DNA of 64,000 nt from Xiphias gladius (Eukaryota > Chordata > Actinopteri > Istiophoriformes > Xiphiidae): the NCBI RefSeq assembly GCF_016859285.1, contig NC_053400.1, positions 22,153,001-22,217,000 of the forward strand, written 5' to 3'. A model generated the notes under the pieces. That model ran no database searches. It saw only the letters and a list, made by a program, of their open reading frames with translations, and was not told the DNA's origin. Below, piece by piece: positions 51,849 to 63,603 of this stretch (its first letter is position 1; every line of letters begins with the position of its first letter). Position numbers and translations under genes: made by a program.

Positions 51849-54800
51849 ATGGCTAGTGGCGATATGTGGAGCGTGCTGGAGGAGTGTGTGGAGAAAATAA
51901 ATGCCAACACAGCACAGCCAGAGAACTTTCTGAGGCAAGTGTTTGCTGTCTGTATGATTGTGTTGTCGAAAAAGCGGTTACATGTTGTTGCAGCGTCGTT
52001 TACGCGCGTTTGAACAGAAAAGATTCAACTAGCTCACCGCTAGCTAAAGCTAACGTGAACAAGTACCCTGCTCCTTCAGTCAAGTAAGAGTAGCACAGTT
52101 TTCTAAATACTCCATTACAAGTAAAAGTCCTACATTCAAAATGCCAGTCAAGTGCAGACGTGTAATCAGCGAAATGTACTTAAATATCAAAGTAAAAATA
52201 CCCGTTCTGCAGTTAAATGCCCCCTTTTACTGTTAAATGATTTTCTCTGAAATTGTTACATTATTAATACTGGTTGAATCAACGAGTAAACAGTATTTTA
52301 CTGTTGTAGCTGGTCAAGGTGGAGATTGTTTCCGCTATTATATTTATAGTAATTCAGACTGTTCCTAACGTGGGGGTCGGGCCCCTCGAGAGGGGTCACC
52401 AGATAAATCAGAGGGGTCATGAGATAATTAATGGGAGAGGAAAGAAGGAAAAACAGTAGTACCGGAACTGCTTACAACTCAGACATCCGTGACAATGTTA
52501 AATCTGAAAAAATCTTAATGTTAAAATCTTGATTTGGAGCTAAAGCTGTCTGATGAATATTGACCAGTAAAAAGTACAATATTTCCTTCTTAAACGTAGT
52601 GGCTTCAATGCGTAAAGTACCACAGGATGGCAATACTCAAATTACAAGGACCTCTGAATCATGCAGTTCTTGAGTAAATGTACTTAGTTACATTCCATTA
52701 CTGATTCCATGTTATGGTAATACAATATAGTAACTACATTTATTTAGATGGTTGTGCAGAAACCAGAGTTCGATGGGGTTAGAAAAGGTGGTCCAATGGT
52801 CCTTTATTGTCTTTATCAGTGAATACATCAACAACCACAGAAAACTCAGCTAGCCTGCATCTACACTTGGGCTTTCTGTTAGTTTACTACATTTTAAACA
52901 TAACTTTAGTGCGTGCCCAATAAATGACTACAAGGGACAGCTTGCCCTACTGCATTAACATAATTGTGCTTAGAATAGGGTAAAAAAAATAGTTAACAGT
53001 CAGTACAATACTATAAAATGCTGTATGTGATAGGGGAAATGTGATTGTGATACCTAATATATTGCAAGATAACCAGCTGCTGTCAAACATCAAAATGTGA
53101 GTGTACCCAAAAAAGGAACAAAACTTAAATGGCAAAATAATTTGAGAGATGCAGGATTTGAGTCATATTCTTTATGTAGTTGCTACATTTGAAGTTTATC
53201 CAGTGTCACAACCTTATAGATAACTAGATTTAACAGTGTAATGTAGGGTGAGACTCTTTAATACACCCTGCGAAATGTATGACTGCCTGAACTCTCATAG
53301 ATTTAAATTAGCAAAACACCGAACTGCCAGGAAACAAAATAGTTATGAAAGTTGAAATGTTTGGAGTGAATGAAAGATGCACCAATACAAACTGAAATCT
53401 CGTTGGTGTGTATAAATTCTGAGTTTAACCCAGGAAATAGTTAAGCAGAGCTAGTATCCCACCCAGATTCTGATGCGTCTTGTCGCCTAATTCAGTATAA
53501 TTAATAGATAATGGTCTAAGAGATCAACATACTCATTAAAAGTATTTGCTGTGTGAAAAACGCCTGTACTGTTTTATTCTGAATGTTACTGTTTTGTTTT
53601 ATAAAAATATATAAATTTTTATGTCAGCAAAGGTGATATTTATTTCAGGATTAAATAAACCAATGTAGAAGAAATCCCGGAACTGTCTGTAAAAGAAATC
53701 TAAAAATACCAAATTGTTATTAAACAAAGAAATTCCAATGGTTAATGCTAACTGTAATTCTTGCTACCAGTGTAATGGTAATCTGTCACAGATGAATGTG
53801 TTACATCATTTACTTGTGTTGAGTACCTGTACCAACCCCAGCACTGAAGATTACACACCACAGACCTGCACCCAACTTCATGCGTGTCTTTTGGACAAAC
53901 ACAAACAAAACCATTCCCTCTTGCTTTTAATAATAAACCAGACTTGCCATACTGATTATGTGTTTCCACTTTTGCAGCCCTCAAGATGGAGTGGCAGCAG
54001 ACTTTACCTCTCTTACTAAGACCCTGTATGACCTCCACAAAGCTCAGGAGCCTGCAGATTATAAAGGCAGCCTGTTGGCACACCTGGTGGTGGAAAACTT
54101 TGATGAAGAGCAGATCTGGCAAGAGCTGGAGCTGCAGAACAATGCTGTACTGAAACACTTTAAAAGTGCAGTTGATGAGGCTCTGTCAGATGAGACATTG
54201 ACAGTGCTGGAAGAGGAGGAAGAGGAAGAGGATGGTGATGAGGCAGAGGTAGAGACTGGGTCTGAAAATGTTGATGAAGAAGAAGAAGAGGGGGGGACAT
54301 ACAGAAAGTCTAAGAAAATGGCTGTGGAGGCTGAGGACAGGGCAGAGGATTATACAGATGAGGACTCTGATTTAGATTTTGATGTGGATGCTCTGGAGAA
54401 GCGAGAGAAACAGAGGAAGGGGATTGGAAGGAAAAGCACCCCAAAGGTCGTTCCTTCTGAGGTTGATGATAAGTTCTTCAAACTCTCAGAGATGGAGTCG
54501 TTTCTTGATGATATGGACAAGCAAGAGGGAAAGAAGAATGAGGATGAAGATGACATAGACTATTTTCAGGACCTGCCCTCTGATGACGATGATGATCTTG
54601 ACCTAGATCGAGTCCTTTCTACCAAAAAGCAAAAGAAGAAAACTGTACGTATATTTTCACTTATTCTCACCTATTTTATTGTGACCTGATGGTATAGAAT
54701 ACAGGAATTATACTGATTATTGTTAATATTTAAAGGTAAAAAGCTCCAGGAATCTCAAGTACAAGGACTTTTTTGATGCTGTGGATAGTGAACCAGCTAA

Positions 54801-57800
54801 AGCAGATGACCAGTCAGATGGTGAGGAGGACAACACGGATGAAAGCCAGGAGGAAGGTGAAGAAGTACATGACGAAGACGATGACTATGATGGTGAAGAG
54901 GAGTTTGACGATGAGTAAGCGTGGTTAATATTATGCAATGTGTATAATTATGTTTGGGAAAAGCACGTTTGGTTGATTCCAATATGTCTGTGCCTGCCCT
55001 TTGCCAGAGGTGAAGAGAGAAGTCACTCCAAAGCATCTCACAAGAAAGTGACCTTTAACCTCTCTGGGGATGAGGACAGCGAAGGAGAGGATATGGAGGA
55101 CATTTTTGGAGGAAAAACTCCAAGCTCAGCAAAGTCTGAATCAAAGTCATCATTTGAGAAACGACAAGAAAAGGTAACCTGGTTCAAAGTTTTGCTAATT
55201 TGATTTGCCAATTCTTTTTTCTTAAAATAAGGACTGCTTCTCTGATTTTATCAGTGTTTGATTTTGCCTTAATATGAAGAAGATATACAAGAACTACGAC
55301 TAAATAAGATGAAAAACAAGTGTTTCAATCGGGAAATATGTCATCAGTGAATAAGAGGAAGATGACTAAGAATCTGACCAAGTATTTGAAGCCTAACTTT
55401 TTTGATACTATGTGCTAGAGAGGCAATCTGCTTGTACCTGAAGTTTTGAATTTAGTTACCCGTCCCCAGCTGCCTCGTCAGTGTGATCCAGTCAGGCTGC
55501 GAAGAATGCTGTGTCAAGACCAACATTAGCTCTCTGTGAAAAAACAAGCGCGTTCTCCCTGTGGGTTACTTTTTAAATGGACGCCGTATTTCTGCTGTTT
55601 ACCTAACAATTATCGTGACAAAAGTGACAACTTTCCAGAGCTGTAAAATCTATTAGTTAAAGTGATGGCTTTTTGTTATTCACACATAAGTGACTTTTAC
55701 ATTAATACTCCTTCATCTACGTTCTGCAGCTTCATTAAGAGATGACAGCAAACTTATTTTGCCATTCCAAGTCTTTATTGATGACCATCATTAGCATGAG
55801 GGACGCTCGCCCACTCTTCTCACAGTCAATCCACTGATACATTTTTAAAATGTCATTACAGAGCGAAATCTGCTGCCTGTTTTATGATAATCGATAGTGC
55901 ATGAGCATTGAGTGACAGAAGATTAAATTGGGACTGTTGGTTCATTCCCCAGCGTTCAAAGGTGCATGTAAAGCGTTTTGCTAGTTATTACTTTATTCAT
56001 TCAGACAGCTTGTGTGTATAAAACTTGAAAATATAAGCAGAGAATGCTTGTCAGATTGATACTGTGGTAGTATCAGTTTTTTATTTATTTTTTTGTTAAA
56101 CCTCTTTTGTCCCGATTTCACAATAAGGGGAAAAGTTTTAATTGACTGGTCTGATGCGAGAAGAATCTCCTCAAAAATTAAAAAAAGGGCTCTTTCACAA
56201 TGTTCCCTATTTATTCAAGTGGTATGCATCAGAGATGATGATTGAAATGATAAATTACAGTGGTCCTAGAGGGCACTAGAAGACACACCTTTTTCTCTCT
56301 CTGCTTGTTTAACCTTGGGTTGCTGCAGTTTTTAGATTCATCTGATGGCATTCAGTTCAGACCTGTGCCATGTTGGGGGTTCATTTGGATATGTTACTAG
56401 GTCTAATCTCGTAAAATTACGACCGTGATTTTTATGTAAAAGTGACCATGGCGCTTATTCAGAAATGAGACCGAGATGTTAAATTGCCGTCAGGTTAACA
56501 TAATTACATGCACGTCTGAAATTGGAGTAAGAATCCTTCAAATTCACCGTTTTTTTTTTTTTCCCCAAACTGAACATCCTGGATTGCATTTTATGAATCA
56601 CCAGTACCTAAAGCAACACACCCCCACCAGTGCAACCCCTTACACTGTATAAGTGCAAGGTTGATTTCCATATGAATGCCTCCTAGTAGTGAATGCTACA
56701 TCCCGTTGTTGTTCTCACCTGCAGATGTCAGAGAAGATTGCGGAGTTGGAGAAAGCAGCTCTTGCAGAGAAGCCCTGGCAGTTGTCCGGAGAGGTGACAG
56801 CACAGACTCGTCCAGAGAACAGCATGCTGGAGGAAGATGTGGAGTTTGAGCAGGCAGCCAGGAACGGTGAGTGACTCCTCTGTGTCTGTGTGTTGCATTC
56901 GGATGTTGTCAAATGATTGTATGTTACTTCGGATATATATAATTATTCGTCCCAGTGTTATTTTTGTATCGTTTCCTTAAGGTTTCTTTCTGTGTACTAT
57001 TTCAAATCCAACAAAAGGAATTTTGTCTGTGCTCTTCTAGCCCCCAATATCACAGAGGAAACCACACTACAGCTTGAAGACATCATCAAACAGAGAATTA
57101 AAGACCAGGTTAGTCACAATAGCTTGGGTTTTATATTGCCTGAAAAAACATTTTTTGTTGCTGATAATAACATAGTGTCTTTGACTTATGTTTCCGTAAG
57201 GCGTTTGATGATGTGGTCCGCAAGGAGAAACCCAAAGAGGAGGTGTTTGAGTACAAGAAGAGGCTAACGTTGGACCATGAGAAGAGCAAGCAGAGTCTAG
57301 CAGAAATCTATGAGCAAGAATACCTCAAGCAGACACAGGTTTGACTTTATCTTGTTTTCACTGCTACTCCAACACACATATATGAACTTTTACTGCATCC
57401 ATTTTTATTTATTTTTTTATATTTCAGCAAAAGACAGAGGAGGAGAACCCAGCCCACGTAGAAATTCAAAAGCTTATGGACACACTCTTCCTAAAGTTGG
57501 ATGCTCTCTCCAACTTCCACTTCACACCTAAACCAGTACGTTTTGCCTGACAGAGCCAAATATGCCTAAATTTTGGGACTGGCTGCCCTTTTAAAAGATA
57601 TAGAAGTTACTGTGTCAGCAGTCACCAGAAATCACTGGCTTATTTTGCAAAAACCTGTTCTATGGGATATTTACCCTGGATATAACTCTGGATAGTGACG
57701 TCTTCAGTTTAACCTGTGATTTGTATTCCATTAGACAAAACACATAAATATATAACATGCCATCTCTTCCAAAAACATGTCTGTACATACAGCAATTGCA

Positions 57801-58888
57801 TAAACATGGAGATTCAGTAAATTGTAAATATAAACTGATAAGTTGCACATACCAGAGATAATGATGTACTGTCAAGGTTAGCAAGCCAGTGCAGTTATTG
57901 AAAACCACATACATGTTGCCCTTCGTCCACAGCCTGTTCCTGAGGTCAAAGTGGTGTCTAACTTGCCATCCATTATAATGGAGGAGGTGGCTCCAGTCAG
58001 CACTAGTGATGGAACACTGCTCGCACCAGAAGAAATCAAGGTTTGTCATCCATCGATGTTCAAATATTTATTTTGATCTTGGTATATTTAGCCACACAGC
58101 GTGTCTAATAATATTCCTCATCTAACCAAAGGAGAAGAACAAAGCAGGAGTTATAATCGGGGATACTGAGAAGACGTCAACAGACAGGAAGCGTGAGAGA
58201 CGCCAAAAGAAGAAGGTTAAGCGCCTAAAGATCAAGGAGAAGGAAGAGCGACAGAAACTTAAAGAGGCCAGTAAAACTGGAGAGAACAAAAAGCAATCAA
58301 AGGCTGAAATCACAGAAAACCTTAAGAAACTCACGAAAGGAGGCAAAGCCAAGATACTCAAGGTGAGTGTTTTCTCTTAGCTTCATAAGATTTTCACTTT
58401 TACTTGTAATTGAGTACTTACACTGTGGTATTGGTACTTTTAGTTAGTAAAGGGTTTGGGTACTTCTTTCAGTCCCTGACTGACTCAACAACATGCTTAG
58501 ATGAATCGAGGCATGGAAGCTAGTTAGGGCAGTCAATTTAGCTGGAGCTGTGTCTCGGATCACCTGATGTGTTAGCTGCATAGTGTCATCACAAACTAGG
58601 TCATCTATTTTAAGCTGTAAGACTGATTGCTGATTAGCCTGCTTCAACTGCCCAGGCACATCACACCTTGTAATGCTAAAATAAACATTATTGTATATGT
58701 TCCTCAAGTGACTGAACTAACATGGTGTTCCTCTGTTTCAGGACGAGGGAAAGGACAAGGCTCTGCGGTCCTCTCAAGCCTTCTTCTCTCAGCTGCAGGA
58801 CCAGGTCAAAAGCCAGATCAAAAGTAAAAAGGACCAGTCTTCAAAGAAGAAGCGCAAAGAGGTTTCTGTCAGCAAACTCAAATTATAA
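51849..58888 (+). CDS. mphosph10: U3 snoRNP protein MPP10
   Basis: Nucleolar component of the SSU processome, working with IMP3 and IMP4 in early 18S pre-rRNA cleavage. Eleven coding exons: 51849-51934, 53978-54644, 54736-54914, 55008-55173, 56725-56866, 57041-57108, 57201-57338, 57428-57535, 57933-58040, 58132-58362 and 58742-58888. They close to 679 residues (human 681). Intron 1 uses GC-AG (see findings); the others are GT-AG. The N-terminal Mpp10 region has Phe-Thr-Ser-Leu-Thr-Lys and Glu-Asn-Phe-Asp-Glu-Glu-Gln-Ile-Trp. Long acidic Asp/Glu tracts follow. Then come Lys-Tyr-Lys-Asp-Phe-Phe-Asp, Ser-Phe-Glu-Lys-Arg-Gln-Glu-Lys, Lys-Pro-Trp-Gln-Leu, and the highly conserved Leu-Asp-Ala-Leu-Ser-Asn-Phe-His-Phe and Glu-Glu-Val-Ala-Pro-Val-Ser. 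A Lys-rich tail ends Ser-Lys-Leu-Lys-Leu. AATAAA is at 59001-59006. Confidence 0.97.
52085..52705. mobile_element. Nested MITEs in mphosph10 intron 1
   Basis: The outer element shows CTCCATTACAAGTAAAAGTCC near 52110-52131, GCTGGTCAAGGTGGAG at 52310-52325, AAAGTACAATATTTCC near 52570 and the terminus TTGAGTAAATGTACTTAGTTAC ending CCATTACTG at about 52703. This is the same family as the pieces at 41975 and 59612. Its middle is interrupted at about 52355-52535 by another common fish repeat (CTAACGTGGGGGTCGGGCCCC, GAGGGGTCATGAGATAATTA). Neither is coding. Confidence 0.65.
58395..58472. mobile_element. MITE end fragment in mphosph10 intron 10
   Basis: CACTTTTACTTGTAATTGAGTACTT and GTGGTATTGGTACTTTTAGT, then GGGTACTTCTTTCAG, match one terminus of the family seen at 41975-42235, 52085-52705 and 59612-60090. 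Short and diverged. Confidence 0.5.
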
Positions 58889-59000
58889 TAACTGTGATGG
58901 TTTGTTGTTTAAGATCAACTTTTTATTGTACAGATTTTTTTTTTTTTATAAGAAAGCAGAAATATATTAAATCTGAAAGTCTTGTAAAATGTTTCATCAA

Positions 59001-59006
59001 AATAAA
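59001..59006 (+). other. mphosph10: mphosph10 poly(A) signal
   Basis: Exact AATAAA 113 bases after the stop, followed by a GTGTGTGTTTG stretch. Confidence 0.8.
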
Positions 59007-59029
59007 TCAAGTTCCCAGATGTGTGTGTT

Positions 59030-59600
59030 TGTTTGGAAATGAGTAGAGCATTTTCAACTATAATAATAACTATTCAATCACATGAAAATATCAGAGCTTT
59101 TCTTCGTGGAAAGATGGATGTACAGTGCAGTGCCTGCCTGAAGACAGACCCTTGTTCATAACACTAGTGATATCTTCTTTTTTTTTTTTTTTTATCATTA
59201 AAAAATCACAACGTATGATCACAATCTAAAAGAGTGTATTAGGCTGCTCAATAACAGCCTTTTGTAGTGGCTATAAACTTAATCCACCCAACATCGAAGA
59301 TGCTCAAATATTGAATTGAGATCACGTGTGTAAAACCAAGGTGTGTCAAATGATTTAAGGTTTGAAAGCACCTCAATTTGGTACAGGTGTAATTTCACAC
59401 TGTCAGAGATGGAATAAGTAAAGGTATGACCAATGCCACAAGGCAATAATACTCCAGCTGCATTGAATGTCTTCCCTGCCTCAGTCAAAGTAAGACAACG
59501 TGAAATGTATGAACTGTATCAAGTATCAGGTACGGTAAAATGTATTGAGTATGAGAACGAAAAGCACACATTGTAAAGAATGGTTTCTTTCACTTTGTAA
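59030..59600. other. mphosph10-ist1 spacer, left part
   Basis: AT-rich with a poly-T run near 59176. No gene recognised. Confidence 0.5.
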
Positions 59601-59611
59601 CTAACTACCAG

Positions 59612-60090
59612 TGGTAGAAGAGTAGTTAGATACTTTAAAAAGGAACAGACGAAAGCAAAAGTAATACCAATGCGAAAAAAAAGGCCAATACAAGTTCTGC
59701 AATCAAAATTGTACAAAATAGTATAAGCACAGAATTCATATTAGTGAAAGTATCAAAATTAAAACAATTAATTATGAAGACTTGCCCCTCAGATTTTTAT
59801 ATTATCATAGATATTGTGTTAATGGATTATTGTTATAGATGAATTCATGTGTAAACTTCATTTAGCGGTAGCTTGTGGAGGTGAAGCTAATATTATACTG
59901 TTTACTCCATCACATTTTAGAGGCTGATATTATGTTCTGTACGTTAAACCAGCTGAGTAACTAGTAGCTATTGCTGTCAAATAAATGTAGTGAAAAAAAA
60001 GCACACTGTTTCCCTCTAAAATGTAGTGAAACAGATGTATAAAGTAGCACAAAATGAAAACACTCATGTAAGATAGTACCACATTTTTGT
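59612..60090. mobile_element. MITE copy (CCAGTGGTAGAAGAG end)
   Basis: It starts ACCAGTGGTAGAAGAGTAGTTAG and continues with AAGTATCAAAATTAAAAC, GGTAGCTTGTGGAGGTGAAGC and GCTGTCAAATAAATGTAGTG. It finishes with TTTCCCTCTAAAATGTAGTG and GTATAAAGTAGCACAAAATG. The order of these words matches a very common non-autonomous teleost DNA transposon. It is the most complete of four copies in the window. No coding capacity. Confidence 0.7.
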
Positions 60091-60170
60091 CGTTTTTTTT
60101 TTTTGATCATTTAAGCTCTAAAAATGAACTTAATTTCATTAGTTTGTGTAATGTTTTGCATGTGGGTTAC

Positions 60171-60705
60171 CAGTAGTGTACAAACACTTAGACACCTCAG
60201 GACAAATTACATATTTTGTTGATTTTTATTTTTATTCAAGTGAAAAGAAGTAAATACAACTTCTGCAGCAAACAGACATAAAAAAATGAACCTTCCCTTA
60301 AGTGTTAGCACACCTTTTACTTCATGAACTTAAAAAATAGCTACCAAAATCAATATCCCAAGCTGTGATACTGGCAGATGTCACAGCTTGTAAACACTTT
60401 ATGTAGCTGGCTGAGGGTCTTTATTCCTAATTTAGGCTGTCTACCCACAGATTTTCACAGATGTTCAAGTCAGGGGACTGTAAGGGCTATTCCAAAAGCC
60501 TCCACTTGTCTTTTCTTGAAGTAGTTCATGGTCGATGTTGAGGTGTGCTTTGGATCATTGTCCTGTTGTAGAGGCGAGCCTCTTCTCACTTTCAATTTCC
60601 TGACTGACTGCATGACATTTGCATTCAGATGATATTAAGTGGAATCCATTCTTCCTTCTATCCGTGCGGTTTTTCCTGTGCTACAGGCTGTCAAAACAAC
60701 CCAAA
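60171..60705 (-). mobile_element. 3' fragment of a Tc1/mariner transposon
   Basis: The minus strand encodes Gln-Gln-Asp-Asn-Asp-Pro-Lys-His-Thr-Ser at about 60545-60576 (second catalytic Asp block of Tc1 transposases), then Met-Asn-Tyr-Phe-Lys-Lys-Arg. A stop follows where the Ser-Pro-Asp-Leu-Asn-Ile-Ile-Glu block should be. The left end CAGTAGTGTACAAACACTTAGACACC resembles a Tc1-type terminal repeat. The N-terminal half and the other end are missing; the sequence switches to a LINE tail near 60705. It belongs to a different family from the element at 38736-40247. Confidence 0.8.
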
Positions 60706-60976
60706 GGAGAATATTTTATTAATATTTTAGCTGTTCCAGAAACCTGGCTGAAAACAAAATGGGACAGAACGTTGACCTGCCTGAGGAAATCAGGCTGGCT
60801 GAGTCAGTGACATCTTTTAAATCTCCTCTTAAAACATACTTTTATCGGAGAGCCTTTCCTGACTTTATTGGAGTTTTTATTTTATTTTTGTCCATTTATT
60901 CAGTTTGAATCACTTTTTATTTTATTATAATTTGAGTTTTAAAACGTGCTCAACAAATAAAGATGATTATCATAAA
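60706..60976 (+). mobile_element. L2-type LINE 3' tail
   Basis: Plus-strand reading gives Leu-Pro-Glu-Glu-Ile-Arg-Leu-Ala-Glu-Ser and Ser-Phe-Lys-Ser-Pro-Leu-Lys-Thr-Tyr-Phe-Tyr-Arg-Arg-Ala-Phe around 60775-60870. This is the C-terminal end of L2/Maui-type ORF2, with a frame change just before it. An AT-rich 3' UTR follows, ending GTGCTCAACAAATAAAGATGATTAT. Only the last 270 bases or so are present, as usual for 5'-truncated LINE copies. Confidence 0.75.
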
Positions 60977-60979
60977 TAA

Positions 60980-61500
60980 AATAAGGACTATATTATTATT
61001 TTCGTCCCCACATTTGGGAAAATGGGTGAATATTCCTAAATCGAGGACATTAAGACTCATACTTGGCTACAGAAAGCGTTTACAAGTTGTCTTGTCTTAT
61101 CTGCCAAAGGGGGTTTACAAAGTGCTATCTTTTGCCAAAACTTTTACAAATGCCACAATTAGTTGTTTTGTTTTTTCTCTATTTTTAAGGTCATGAAATA
61201 AAAAGTAACAGTGCATTGGCATTTAAAGAAAGGCTCATTTTGAATGTCTGCTTGCTGCAGGTTTTTTTTTTTTTTTTTTAATTCTTCTTACTTCAAAAAT
61301 CGATATAATTTTGGCCAAATTTACATTTACAAGTAAATTTTGCCTTGCGCATTGGAAAGTGCAATAATTTTCTCTGAAATATAAGGACGCAAAAGTAAAA
61401 GAAATGGAATATTATAAGTTATTATAAGACTATAAGTAAGTGGTACTACCGAAAACACGTTAGCAGATCGCAGTATGGAAACGTACCTGCTCACACCTGT
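60980..61500. other. ist1 upstream spacer
   Basis: AT-rich with a poly-T run at 61262-61279. No gene recognised. Confidence 0.5.
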
Positions 61501-61642
61501 GTTGACGGAAGTGTGAAGACCCCGCCCGCTGAGAGAACATTCCCATGACGTCATTAAAGATCATCACGGAAGTGAACGAGGCGACGAAACACGGACAGAA
61601 ACCCAAATAAGTTGGTGTGTACGCTTCGCCGATTTTATACCG
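61500..61642 (+). promoter_or_regulatory. ist1: ist1 promoter and non-coding first exon
   Basis: The CpG-rich segment contains a GC box (CCCCGCCC, about 61520-61527), a full CRE TGACGTCA at 61546-61553 and ETS-like CGGAAGTG words near 61507 and 61567. No TATA box. A first exon probably ends at 61642 (TACCG then GTAAGT). The next acceptor is TCACAG, ending 62216, before the start codon at 62245. Confidence 0.65.
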
Positions 61643-62244
61643 GTAAGTTACTGTCGCCTGATTAACTGTCGATCGCTTTGAAATTTCTCAGTTTTTTCTC
61701 AAACTACTTCGACGTGTTTCATCAGTTTGTTTTGATTTTGCTAGCGTTGAGCTAGGTAGCTAGCGCAAACGATGACAGAAAATAGTGCTAACAAAGCATA
61801 GGCTAGCTAACAGTCAGATCGGACAAACAGACATGGGTTTAGGTTTCTAATCATGTCTCTAATACCATGGTTAAGTGTATGGATGAAAAAAAAACGAGAA
61901 ATAAAAAAGATACGATGGTAACGTTTAAAGAAGCACGGTTGAGTTAGCCTGGTAAACTGTCCGTCGCGTCAGGCTAAAGCTATATGTTTTAATGCTACAT
62001 AGTTTTCGTTGGCGAAGTAACTTAATGTTTTCGCTGTTTATGTCTTCGGGGGGGTTGTTTGGAGTAAATCTGCGGAGTCATTTCCGTGGCGATAGGTTGG
62101 TCATGCTCACATGATTGAGCCACTCACTGGATCAGAGGTGGGGGTGAGGTTAGATGGATTCTGTAGGTTGGTTTCGGCCGAGTGCTTCTGCTCCTCTCAT
62201 GATCTCCTCTTCACAGATAGTCCATCACCATCATCATCATCATC

Positions 62245-63603
62245 ATGCTGGGAGGAGGATTCAAAGCAGAGAGGCTAAGAGTGAACCTCCGGCTGGTCAT
62301 CAACCGACTCAAACTCCTTGAGAAAAAGAAAAGTGAGTCCTGATCTGAGTAAAAACACTGGTCTCCTACGGCCTATGTGGAATCAGTGGGATCTTGTTTG
62401 CAAGACAAGTGTGTTTCACTTTTCCATTCTTTCCTGTAATGACAGTTTACCTTTTCCCACTCCCATTCTCAAATTTAAAATGAAGCCGAGCTCGCTCAAA
62501 AGGCAAGGAAGGAGATCGCCGATTACCTGTCATCAGGAAAGGATGAGCGGGCACGGATCCGGGTGGAGCACATTATCAGAGAGGACTATCTGGTGGAGGC
62601 CATGGAGATCTTGGAGCTTTACTGCGACCTGCTGCTGACCCGCTTTGGCCTCATTCAGTCTATGAAGTGAGCACTGAAGTACCTAACATACTGATGCACA
62701 GTGTGCATGAATTATCGATTCCAGGAGCGAGTACGGGGCTTTAACACTTCGTCGTTACCTCTCTGTCTGCCTGTCACAGTGCTCAGCCTTGTAAATCACT
62801 TTTTCTAGGGAACTGGATCCAGGCTTACAGGAGGCAGTGTCCACCCTCATCTGGGCAGCGCCTCGTCTTCAGTCAGAGGTGTCTGAACTAAAAATTGTGA
62901 GTACTGTCTAAATATAACAGAGTACTAGCAGCTCTACAAACAATATTGAACATGTTCTGTCCTTTTATTCCTATTAGACCAGTCTTGACAGTCTTATCTC
63001 TAAATTCTTCTTTCAGGTATCTGAACAGCTATGTGCAAAATATAGCAAGGAGTATGGCAAGCTGTGCAGGACAAACCAGATTGGCACAGTCAATGATAGG
63101 GTAGGAAATTTCTTACACTGACTGCCCACGAGTTTGTTCAAGAATGCATGAACCTTTAGTCTGGAAACGTTTAAGCAGCATCTAATCAAATATCTGTCCT
63201 GTTTATAGCTGATGCATAAACTGAGTGTGGAGGCGCCTCCCAAGATCTTGGTGGAACGCTACCTGATAGAGATCGCTAAGAACTATAATGTGCCGTATGA
63301 ACCTGACGCCATGGTCCGGGTGAGCATTTTAGAATCAGTTATCGCTCAGTTTGAAGGATGAAGGCATACATTATCCTTATTTACCACTCATCCACTCCTG
63401 TCTTCGGACAGCCCGAGGTGTGTCCTGGAGAAGAGGCTGACCTGATCGATGTGGACATTGACAAGAAGTCTGGAGGAGGAGGAAGAGGTGGTGGAGGTTT
63501 CACTGCGCCTCCTGCTGCTGCTATGCCCATGCCCATGCCCATGCCCATGCCTATGCCCATGCCTATGCCAACCGCTTTCAACTATCCACCTCCGAAAGGA
63601 GCG
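62245..63603 (+). CDS. ist1: IST1 homolog (partial, continues past the window)
   Basis: ESCRT-III-associated protein that binds CHMP1 and VPS4 and acts in cytokinetic abscission and endosomal tubule fission. Visible coding exons: 62245-62332, 62486-62666, 62809-62896, 63017-63100, 63209-63319 and 63412-63603. GT-AG introns keep one frame through 248 codons. The Ist1 domain spans roughly residues 10-175, with Val-Asn-Leu-Arg-Leu-Val-Ile-Asn-Arg-Leu, Glu-His-Ile-Ile-Arg-Glu-Asp and Ile-Glu-Ile-Ala-Lys-Asn-Tyr-Asn-Val-Pro-Tyr all as in human IST1. Then come Asp-Leu-Ile-Asp-Val, a Gly-rich stretch and a Met-Pro repeat (about eight copies) encoded by CATGCC units at 63518-63570. The C-terminal MIT-interacting motifs should lie beyond base 64000. 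Confidence 0.97.
63518..63572 (+). repeat. ist1: Coding (CATGCC)n hexanucleotide repeat in ist1
   Basis: About eight Met-Pro units encoded by nearly identical hexamers. Human IST1 has a shorter Met-Pro run at the same place, so the repeat position is conserved but its length varies. Confidence 0.9.

Noticed and set aside
51599-51900. Plus-strand frames crossing mcee exon 1 and the divergent promoter
   Set aside because: Antisense shadows of mcee exon 1 and the GC-rich promoter. The real mphosph10 start at 51849 is in another frame.
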